A stretch of 15,864 nucleotides of DNA, taken from the NCBI GenBank assembly GCA_030825745.1, contig JAPJPH010000009.1:1-15864 (forward strand). The letters run 5' to 3'. Position 1 is the first letter of the stretch; the number at the start of each line of letters is the position of its first letter. The notes below the pieces were generated by a model that had not been told where the DNA came from, ran no database searches, and saw only the letters and a list, made by a program, of their open reading frames with translations. Positions 7,266 to 13,686 of the stretch are shown piece by piece. Source of the stretch: Anaerococcus sp. (GTDB lineage: Bacteria; Bacillota; Clostridia; Tissierellales; Peptoniphilaceae). The translations under genes were made by a program, and so were the position numbers.

Positions 7266-8282
7266 ATGATAGGAAAATCTTTAAGAAAATCAAGTAGCTT
7301 TAAGTCTAAGAAAGAAAAAAGCTCCTATTTTTCAATTCTCATAGTTTTAATTATTTTAGCAGTTATAAACATTTACGCTCTATTAATGTATAATAACCCA
7401 GTTTCTCCAGATTCTCCATCTTTTATACCTATTATAAAAAGGCGTCAAAATGCGATAATTGCCATGGCTTTAGCATCCATATGCCAGGGGGTAGCTAGCA
7501 TTAGCTTTCAAAGTTTAACCAACAATAGAATAATTACTCCATCTATCCTAGGTTTTGAGGCCATATACTCAACCATAAATACCTCTATTATGTATTTTTT
7601 AGGAATAAGTGGATTTTTAGCTATAGCTGGTATGGGGTACTTTATATTTCAAATACTCGCCATGGTAGGTTTGAGTTTGCTTATTTTCATGGGAGTCTTA
7701 AATAGGAATGATAGTGATATAAATCTAATGCTTTTAATAGGAGTTATACTTGGTCAGGGCCTTAGATCTGTTTCATCTTTTATGAGAAGGCTATTATCAC
7801 CATCTGAATTTGATATCCTTCAAGCCAAACTTTTTGCATCAGTAAATAATTCAAGTCCAGAATATTTTATGATTTCATTTATATTAGTGGCCATAGTAGT
7901 TAGTCTAATTCTTATTAACTCTAAAAAACTAGACCTAATTAGTTTAGGTAGGGATACTTCAATTAGACTTGGCCTAAACTATAAGTTAGCTATGATTTTA
8001 ATATTAATAGGAAGCTCTATTCTAATTAGTATATCAACAGCTCTCCTAGGACCTATGACCTTCTTTGGGTTTTTAATAGCTAGCCTAACCTATGAGATAG
8101 CAAAAACCTATGATCATAGGTATATGCTAGTAATGGCCATGCTTTTAGGTTTTGTTATCCTAAGTGGGGCATATTTTTTAATGAACCATATATTTAATGC
8201 CAATGGTGTAGTATCTGTATTGATAGAGTTAGTTGGAGGCATTAGTTTTCTAATATTAATATTGAAGGATAGAAAAATATGA
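7266..8282 (+). CDS. Iron-siderophore ABC importer permease 2 (FecCD family)
   Basis: Second FecCD-family permease (338 aa), the likely heterodimer partner of the preceding permease. The N-terminus is long and basic (MIGKSLRKSS) before the first membrane helix at about residue 22. Recognisable segments are RRQNAIIAMALASICQGVAS, NNRIITPSILGFEAIY (the TP.ILG motif of the family), LGLNYKLAMILILIGSSIL with the coupling region, and LLGPMTFFGFLIASLTYEIA. The pattern matches YclO-type subunits. The gene starts three bases after the previous stop, with a G-rich ribosome-binding region (AGGGGGG), and ends in an ATGA overlap with the ATPase gene. Expression should follow the Fur-controlled promoter upstream. 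Confidence 0.88.
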   Translation: MIGKSLRKSSSFKSKKEKSSYFSILIVLIILAVINIYALLMYNNPVSPDSPSFIPIIKRRQNAIIAMALASICQGVASISFQSLTNNRIITPSILGFEAIYSTINTSIMYFLGISGFLAIAGMGYFIFQILAMVGLSLLIFMGVLNRNDSDINLMLLIGVILGQGLRSVSSFMRRLLSPSEFDILQAKLFASVNNSSPEYFMISFILVAIVVSLILINSKKLDLISLGRDTSIRLGLNYKLAMILILIGSSILISISTALLGPMTFFGFLIASLTYEIAKTYDHRYMLVMAMLLGFVILSGAYFLMNHIFNANGVVSVLIELVGGISFLILILKDRKI

Positions 8283-9034
8283 TAAGTTTAAATAATGTAT
8301 ATAAAAATTATAATAATGAGATAGAAATTGGGCCTGTTAGCGTTGATATTTTAGATAAGGGGATCAACTCAATTATAGGACCCAATGGGGCAGGTAAATC
8401 TACCCTCTTGATGATGATAGGGAGACTTTTAGATAAGGACTTAGGAAAGATATCAGTGGGTGGTCTAGATATAGATAAGACCGATTCTAATACACTTGCT
8501 AAAAACATCTCTATTTTAAAGCAAGAAAATTACTTCCTAAATAAAATAACTGTAAGACAATTAATTGGGTTTTCAAGATTTCCCTATACAAGGGGGAGGT
8601 TAGATCAAAATGATAAAAAAATAATAGATAAGTATATAGATTTCTTTAATTTAGACGAGCTTGAAAATAGGTATCTAGGTGAACTATCTGGGGGACAAAG
8701 ACAAAGGGCCTATATAGCCATGGTCCTAGCCCAAGAGACAAAGTATGTCCTTTTGGATGAACCCTTAAATAACCTAGATATAGCAAGATCTGTATCAATG
8801 ATGAAATTACTAAGAAAGGCCTGTGACAGACTTGAGAGGACCTTTGTTCTAGTAATCCATGACATAAATATGGCAGCTAGGTACTCTGATAGGATATATG
8901 CTATGAAAGATGGGAAAATGGTACTTGATGGTAGCGTCGATGAGATAATGGATTCTCAAAAACTAAGTGATATATTTGATACAAAAATAGATATCATAAA
9001 GGGCCCTTATGGGAAAATGGCAGTGTACAATTAA
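8279..9034 (+). CDS. Iron-siderophore ABC importer ATP-binding protein
   Basis: ATPase (251 aa) powering the siderophore importer; FecE/YclP-like. Walker A GPNGAGKST (34-42), Q-loop Gln82 in LKQENYF, signature LSGGQRQRAYIAMVLAQ (136-152), Walker B YVLLDEPLNNLD (156-167) and switch His194 in VIHDIN are all intact. LVIHDINMAARYSDRI and DEPLNNLDI are typical of iron-chelate importers. The start overlaps the stop of permease 2 (ATGA), and a terminator follows about 16 bases after the stop, so this is the last gene of the operon. No siderophore biosynthesis genes are in the window, so the cell may use siderophores made by other organisms. Confidence 0.92.
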   Translation: MISLNNVYKNYNNEIEIGPVSVDILDKGINSIIGPNGAGKSTLLMMIGRLLDKDLGKISVGGLDIDKTDSNTLAKNISILKQENYFLNKITVRQLIGFSRFPYTRGRLDQNDKKIIDKYIDFFNLDELENRYLGELSGGQRQRAYIAMVLAQETKYVLLDEPLNNLDIARSVSMMKLLRKACDRLERTFVLVIHDINMAARYSDRIYAMKDGKMVLDGSVDEIMDSQKLSDIFDTKIDIIKGPYGKMAVYN

Positions 9035-9049
9035 ATAATCATAATTGAT

Positions 9050-9104
9050 GGCAAGATATTAAATGTACTTATAACTATAGGTATTTAATCTCTTGTCAAT
9101 TTTT
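9050..9104 (+). terminator. Terminator after the siderophore importer operon
   Basis: GGCAAGATATTAAAT (9050-9064) pairs with ATTTAATCTCTTGTC (9083-9097) with one T-C mismatch and one G-U pair. The loop is 18 bases, and T-rich sequence follows to 9104. The stem is AT-rich and the loop is long, so it may be leaky. Confidence 0.75.
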
Positions 9105-9124
9105 ATTTAAATAAGACAGTGGAC

Positions 9125-9153
9125 TAGACAATTAGTGACCAATAAGGTATGAT
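9125..9153 (+). promoter_or_regulatory. Promoter of the radical SAM gene pair
   Basis: TAGACA (9125-9130, five of six), 17 bases, then TATGAT (9148-9153, five of six). Transcription would start near 9160, giving a very short leader with GAAGGAGAAA (9165-9174) as ribosome-binding site for a TTG start at 9179. Confidence 0.75.
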
Positions 9154-9178
9154 ATTTTCTAAATGAAGGAGAAATGAT

Positions 9179-10414
9179 TTGAATACATTACAAAAGCTTA
9201 AGATTTTAACTGATGCAGCTAAATATGATGTTTCTTGCTCATCTTCTGGATCAAATAGGAAAAATACAAAAACAGGTTTGGGCATGGCCCATAATAGTGG
9301 GATATGTCATAGCTATAGTGATGATGGAAGGTGTATTAGTTTACTAAAAATATTACTTACCAACAAATGTATATATGATTGTGAATATTGCATAAATAGA
9401 AGAAGCAATGAAGTAAAAAGAGCGGAGTTTAGTACTAGGGAGGTTATCGATTTAACCCTTGAGTTTTATAAGAGAAATTATATAGAGGGATTATTTTTAT
9501 CTTCTGGGATAGTAAAAGATCCTGATCATACAATGCAGATACTAATAGAAATAGCTAAAAAGCTTAGGTATAGTCATAAATTTAATGGATATATCCATAT
9601 GAAGGCCATTGCTGGAGCAAGTGAAGATCTAATATACAAGCTTGGACTACTAGTAGATAGGATGAGCATAAATATAGAACTAGCTAGAGAAGAAAGTTTA
9701 AAAATATTAGCCCCTGAAAAATCGTCTAAAAAAATAATAGATGCCATGAGCCTAGTAAATCAAAAAAAGATAATAGCCAAAAATGAGCTAAGGGTATATA
9801 AACATGCCCCAAAATTTTTACCAGCAGGTCAAACTACCCAGATGATAATAGGGACAGGCATTGAAAATGATAGGCAAATTATAGAAAAAAGCTTCCTCCT
9901 ATACCAAAACTATAAATTAAAAAGAGTCTTTTATTCAGCTTTCATACCAGTTGTAGATTCAAAATATTTGAACAAGGATACCAAAGTTCCTCTCCTAAGG
10001 GAGCATAGGCTATACCAGGCAGATTGGCTAATGAGATTTTATAACTTTAAATCAAGTGATATTATTACAAGTACTGATCATAATCTAGACCTTAGCCTTG
10101 ATCCAAAAACTAACTGGGCTATAGAAAATATAGAGAAGTTCCCTGTTGAAATAAACAAGGCAAGCTTTGACGATCTTCTAAAAGTTCCAGGTTTTGGTAG
10201 AATATATGCAAGAAGGATAGTTGAAGCTAGAAAGAGTAGAAAACTAACATTTGACAGTTTAAAATCCTTAAAAATATCGACTAAAAAGGCTAAGAACTTT
10301 ATTACAGCATCTGGAAAATATATGGGATATCCTCAAGAATCTAAAGAAAGACTAAGAGAAGTAATGGCAGCTAGTGATATGCTAAATTTAAAGCAAATAA
10401 GTATTTGGGATTAA
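9179..10414 (+). CDS. Putative DNA modification/repair radical SAM protein (TIGR03916-like)
   Basis: Radical SAM enzyme (411 aa) of a widespread family with no established reaction. The [4Fe-4S] motif is CIYDCEYC, Cys64-Cys68-Cys71 (CX3CX2C). Three further cysteines precede it (20, 43, 52; YDVSCSSSG and GICHSYSDDGRC), a conserved-looking N-terminal patch. The segment ending LFLSSGI is the next TIM-barrel strand. Residues about 325-375 form a helix-hairpin-helix DNA-binding region (INKASFDDLLKVPGFGRIYARRI). This layout, and a partner gene two bases downstream, match the family named in databases as rSAM linked to uracil-DNA glycosylase-like proteins. I chose the TTG start because AGGAG lies seven bases upstream; the ATG at 9174 runs into a stop at once. 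It has its own promoter, separate from the iron operon. DNA as substrate is an inference from the HhH region and known associations. Confidence 0.85.
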   Translation: MNTLQKLKILTDAAKYDVSCSSSGSNRKNTKTGLGMAHNSGICHSYSDDGRCISLLKILLTNKCIYDCEYCINRRSNEVKRAEFSTREVIDLTLEFYKRNYIEGLFLSSGIVKDPDHTMQILIEIAKKLRYSHKFNGYIHMKAIAGASEDLIYKLGLLVDRMSINIELAREESLKILAPEKSSKKIIDAMSLVNQKKIIAKNELRVYKHAPKFLPAGQTTQMIIGTGIENDRQIIEKSFLLYQNYKLKRVFYSAFIPVVDSKYLNKDTKVPLLREHRLYQADWLMRFYNFKSSDIITSTDHNLDLSLDPKTNWAIENIEKFPVEINKASFDDLLKVPGFGRIYARRIVEARKSRKLTFDSLKSLKISTKKAKNFITASGKYMGYPQESKERLREVMAASDMLNLKQISIWD

Positions 10415-10415
10415 T

Positions 10416-11147
10416 ATGCATTATTTATACGATGGTAGTTTGGATGGGTTATTTACTATAATATATGATAATTATTCCCACATAGAAAAAGCAGGAATTA
10501 GTGTAGATACCAATCAAATTGATTTTTTAGAAAAAATATATATAAAAACAGATCTAACCAAGGCTAAAAAGGTCAAGGCAGCTATTAACAAAAATCTGGG
10601 ACCTAGATTTTTATTAGCCATAGAAAAAGTATTTAAATCTGATGATATTGATAGAGAAAGAATTATTGCAATTTGTCTAAAATATTCTTTATTAAAAGGC
10701 AATGATTTTATAAATTCAGAAAATAAGTATGCACGATTATTTATGATAAATCTAAAAAATTACAGTAGAGAAGTCCATAAATTTAAAGGGTTTTTAAGGT
10801 TTTCAAAGCTAGAAAATGGGTATTTATTCGCTAAGTACGAATCAAGAAACTATATTTTAGAAGATTTGGGTAAATTTTTCCTAAAAAGACTGCCCCAGGA
10901 AAACTTCGCCATATACGATTCAAATAGAAAAAAAGTCTTTGTTTCAGCTAAGGGAGATTTATCATTATTTGAAGTAAGTAGCCTAGATAAAAAAGAAAGT
11001 GAAAGTGATAAAAAAATCAAAGATTTGTGGCTTGGTTTTTTTGAAAGTGTTGCTATAAAACAAAGAGTTAATAAATTAAGAGCCCAATCCAACATGCCAA
11101 AAAAATATCGGAAGTATATGCCTGAGAAAAATCATCTACCAGATTAA
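10416..11147 (+). CDS. TIGR03915-like putative DNA metabolism protein, partner of the radical SAM protein
   Basis: Protein of 243 aa resembling the TIGR03915 family, which occurs next to the radical SAM protein encoded just upstream. It begins MHYLYDGSLDGLFTIIYD, the usual YDGSFEGLL-type opening. The middle contains KNYSREVHKFKGFLRF, corresponding to the family's strongly conserved region around VHRMKGFVRF. It ends QRVNKLRAQSNMPKKYRKYMPE, matching the typical tail of the RKNPRLQxxFMPKRYWKYLTE type. In many genomes this protein is fused to a C-terminal uracil-DNA glycosylase-like domain; here that domain is absent and I see no separate copy in the window. The gene starts one base after the upstream stop, so production is probably coupled. 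No catalytic motif can be assigned. The weakest point is that recognition rests on short motifs recalled from the family. Confidence 0.78.
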   Translation: MHYLYDGSLDGLFTIIYDNYSHIEKAGISVDTNQIDFLEKIYIKTDLTKAKKVKAAINKNLGPRFLLAIEKVFKSDDIDRERIIAICLKYSLLKGNDFINSENKYARLFMINLKNYSREVHKFKGFLRFSKLENGYLFAKYESRNYILEDLGKFFLKRLPQENFAIYDSNRKKVFVSAKGDLSLFEVSSLDKKESESDKKIKDLWLGFFESVAIKQRVNKLRAQSNMPKKYRKYMPEKNHLPD

Positions 11148-11175
11148 AAACTTATCAAGAAATCAGGAAGTTTTA

Positions 11176-11184
11176 TGATATAAT
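11176..11184 (+). promoter_or_regulatory. Extended -10 promoter of the ispE-murI-ppx-ppk operon
   Basis: A perfect TATAAT (11179-11184) preceded by TG at 11176-11177. No good -35 is visible at the right distance (the best is TCAAGA, 11155-11160), so recognition would rest on the extended -10. Transcription would begin near 11191, leaving a leader of about a dozen bases. Confidence 0.65.
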
Positions 11185-11203
11185 AAGGCTAAATGAGGTG
11201 AAA

Positions 11204-12040
11204 ATGATAAGAAAATGTTATGCGAAGGTCAACCTTACCCTTGACTCTTTATATAAAAGAGAAGATGGTTATCATGAGATAGATAGCATTATGTCTAGGA
11301 TTGACCTATATGATGAATTAATAATTGAAAAGAATAATAAGAAAGAATTTAATTACACAACAAATATAAAAAACCTATGTCCACTTGAAGATAATCTAAT
11401 CTTTAAGGCCTATGACTTACTTAAAGATAGGGTTAAAGATAATGGTATAGATGTTAGACTAGTTAAAAATATCCCCCTAGCAGCAGGTTTAGCTGGAGGC
11501 TCAACCGATGCTGGTGAGATGATAAAAGCCCTAAATGAATTATGGGACTTAAAATTGACTAGGCAAGATATGATGGAAATTGGCAAGAAATTGGGGGCAG
11601 ATATTCCATTTTTCTTTTTGGAAAAAAATGCTAGGGCCCAAGGAATAGGAGAAATATTAACTCCCTTTAACAATAGGTTAAAAATGAAGCTTCTATTGGT
11701 AAATGATGGAACCGAAATATCATCTATATTTGTTTATAAAAGACTTAAAGACTATGGAATAATAGATACAAAGTCTGTAATAGATAAGTTAGAAAATGCT
11801 GATATAAGTGCAATAGATGATTTTACCAACGTTATGGAAGAAACTATTTTTGAGAACTTTCCCCAAACTTTAGATATATGTAAGGATTTAAAGGAGAATA
11901 AGGCAATAAATGCCCTAGTAAGTGGGTCAGGTGCTACAGTTTTTGGAGTATATACTGATGATAACCAGCTTGATAAAGCCTACAAAAACTTATCTCCTAA
12001 GTATAAATTTGTTAGGAAGGTGGAGCTTATAGATGACTAA
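11204..12040 (+). CDS. ispE: 4-diphosphocytidyl-2-C-methyl-D-erythritol kinase
   Basis: GHMP-family kinase (278 aa from this start) that phosphorylates CDP-methylerythritol in the non-mevalonate pathway to isopentenyl diphosphate. The N-terminal YAKVNLTLD has the catalytic Lys8 of the AKxNL motif, followed by DGYHEIDSIM. The glycine-rich ATP loop is PLAAGLAGGSTDAG (91-104). LGADIPFF places Asp133 as the catalytic base, and SGSGATVFGV near the C-terminus is the third GHMP motif. Length is normal (about 280-290). Start: the ATG at 11204 is chosen because GAGGTGA (11195-11201) is its ribosome-binding site; the in-frame GTG at 11198 lies inside that site. The gene overlaps murI by eight bases and leads a four-gene operon. 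Its presence shows that the organism makes isoprenoids by the MEP route. Confidence 0.95.
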   Translation: MIRKCYAKVNLTLDSLYKREDGYHEIDSIMSRIDLYDELIIEKNNKKEFNYTTNIKNLCPLEDNLIFKAYDLLKDRVKDNGIDVRLVKNIPLAAGLAGGSTDAGEMIKALNELWDLKLTRQDMMEIGKKLGADIPFFFLEKNARAQGIGEILTPFNNRLKMKLLLVNDGTEISSIFVYKRLKDYGIIDTKSVIDKLENADISAIDDFTNVMEETIFENFPQTLDICKDLKENKAINALVSGSGATVFGVYTDDNQLDKAYKNLSPKYKFVRKVELIDD

Positions 12041-12782
12041 TATAGGAATATTTGATACTGGCCTTGGTGGGATAAATGTATTAAATAAAATGGCCCAGGA
12101 TATAAAGGCTCACTACTATTATTTTGGAGATAGCCTAAGGGTACCTTATGGGAGTCGAAAGATTTCTGAAATAAGAGAATTTTCTAGACAAATAGTCAAG
12201 TTTTTAGAAAAATTTGATATAGATTTTTATATTATAGCTTGCAACACCATATCTGTTACCAGTAAAGAAATCCTAGAAGAGGAGTTTAAAAAGAAGTTTT
12301 ATTCTATAACTCAAATAGGAGTAGACTATGCCAAAAAATTTGAGGGTGACTACCTACTTCTTGCCACATCAGCAACAGTAAATAGTCATTTTTATAAAAA
12401 TAATCTAGAATCTAATAATAAGAAAGTCTTTGAAATAAAGGCAGATGCTCTTGTAAAAGAAATAGAAGAGGGTCTTTTAGATTCAAAGCAGTTAAATAAA
12501 TTGATAGATACTTACATAAGTATTGCAAATGATAAAAAAATCGATAATATAATACTAGGATGTACACATTTTCCTATAATAGAAGATCAAATAAGAGACA
12601 GATTAACTTATAGGGCAAATATTATAAATCCTGCAAGTTTTATATTGGATAAAATAAATACTAGTGATAAAGACTTATCCATAGATATTTTTATGTCCAA
12701 AAAGACCAAGGCTTGTGAAATTTTAATACCAGAGCTTATAGATTATGATTATAAGTTGACTTATACCAAGGAGCTAATATGA
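12033..12782 (+). CDS. murI: Glutamate racemase
   Basis: Converts L-glutamate to the D-glutamate needed for peptidoglycan side chains; a cofactor-independent two-cysteine enzyme. Both catalytic cysteines are present: Cys70 in IIACNTIS and Cys177 in LGCTHFP. The N-terminal IGIFDTGLGG supplies Asp8 (the usual DSG is DTG here), and YFGDSLRVPYGSR (30-42) is the substrate-binding YGxK-like loop, with Ser41-Arg42 where Thr/Ser-Lys is usual. At 249 aa it is slightly shorter than the common 260-270. The start lies eight bases inside ispE, with GGTGGAG a few bases upstream, and the end overlaps ppx in ATGA, so all three are translated as a coupled set. Cytoplasmic. The pairing with ispE links two cell-wall precursor supplies. 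Confidence 0.94.
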   Translation: MTNIGIFDTGLGGINVLNKMAQDIKAHYYYFGDSLRVPYGSRKISEIREFSRQIVKFLEKFDIDFYIIACNTISVTSKEILEEEFKKKFYSITQIGVDYAKKFEGDYLLLATSATVNSHFYKNNLESNNKKVFEIKADALVKEIEEGLLDSKQLNKLIDTYISIANDKKIDNIILGCTHFPIIEDQIRDRLTYRANIINPASFILDKINTSDKDLSIDIFMSKKTKACEILIPELIDYDYKLTYTKELI

Positions 12783-13684
12783 TTTATGCAATAATGGATA
12801 TAGGATCTAACACAGTTAGATTATCAGTATATAAGGAACATGATGGAAAAGCCATAGAGCTATTTAGTGAAAAAGAACAAGCCTCACTAAGAAGTTATGT
12901 TAAACATGGAATCCTTACAGAAAAAGGAGTTGAAAGATTGTTCACTACCCTTAGAAAATTTAAGGCTGTATGTGAAAACTTCGATGATATTGATAGTATC
13001 CATCCATTTGCAACAGCTACAATCAGAGATGTAGCAAATAGATCAGATATATTGACTAAGGTTAAAGAAGAGTTAGGTTTAGAAATAGATATCCTATCAG
13101 GCGAAGATGAGGCTAGACTAGCCTTTGTTGGAGCTAGTAAATCTGTAGATGTAAATGAGGGTGTACTTACAGATATTGGTGGAGGATCTAGTGAGGTAGT
13201 TATAATTGAGCAGGGAAAGGTAATAAAATCAACCTCCCTTTCTATGGGATCACTATCAGCTTTTAACGACTTTGTACCTAGACTTTTCGCAACAAAAAAA
13301 GATAAAAAATTAATTGATTCACAAATTAAAAAACTATTAGCCAGTAACAAAATGTATAGGGAAGAGCATAATGTATTATCAGCAGTAGGAGGCTCAGCTA
13401 GGGCATCTATTAAATTCTATAATTCCTATTATGATCTAAGCCCATATAACAATGTTATGAATTCAAAAAAATTCAATAAAATGATTAAAGAAGTAATTGA
13501 TAAAGAAGATAGAGATATATTAGATATGATTCTAGAAGTAAAACCTGATAGAGTTCATACCTTACTACCTGGAATGATAATATTAAATAGGTTAGCAAAA
13601 TATTTCTATGCTAGTGAAATAAAAATAAGCCAAACAGGCGTTAGGGAAGGGTACGTTTATTGTAAATTATTAGGAGGAAAATAA
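12779..13684 (+). CDS. ppx: Exopolyphosphatase / pppGpp phosphohydrolase family protein
   Basis: Ppx/GppA-family phosphatase (301 aa) of the ASKHA fold that removes terminal phosphate from polyphosphate or converts pppGpp to ppGpp. Motif 1 is MDIGSNTVRL (6-15), followed by FATATIRDVANR (77-88). SGEDEARLAF (107-116) carries the catalytic-type glutamate, TDIGGGSSEV (131-140) is the second phosphate loop, and LSMGSLSAF follows. It stops near residue 300, so it is the short two-domain form and lacks the C-terminal HD-like domain of the E. coli enzymes. The start overlaps the murI stop (ATGA), and ppk1 begins two bases after its stop. The pairing with ppk1 favours exopolyphosphatase as the main role. 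Confidence 0.9.
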   Translation: MIYAIMDIGSNTVRLSVYKEHDGKAIELFSEKEQASLRSYVKHGILTEKGVERLFTTLRKFKAVCENFDDIDSIHPFATATIRDVANRSDILTKVKEELGLEIDILSGEDEARLAFVGASKSVDVNEGVLTDIGGGSSEVVIIEQGKVIKSTSLSMGSLSAFNDFVPRLFATKKDKKLIDSQIKKLLASNKMYREEHNVLSAVGGSARASIKFYNSYYDLSPYNNVMNSKKFNKMIKEVIDKEDRDILDMILEVKPDRVHTLLPGMIILNRLAKYFYASEIKISQTGVREGYVYCKLLGGK

Positions 13685-13686
13685 TA

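Noticed and set aside
11147..11175. AAAACTT/AAGTTTT dyad after the TIGR03915-like gene as a terminator
   Set aside because: Seven AT-rich base pairs around a 14-base loop with no real T-run beyond the arm; too weak, and it overlaps the region upstream of the ispE promoter.
11198..11203. GTG at 11198 as the ispE start
   Set aside because: The GTG is part of the GAGGTGA ribosome-binding site of the ATG at 11204, and the ATG gives the usual short N-terminus before AKVNL.
12895..13350. Reverse-strand open frame of 151 codons opposite ppx
   Set aside because: It lies entirely antisense to a well-recognised gene, shows no family motif or ribosome-binding site that I can see, and such frames appear opposite most genes here because of the codon bias.
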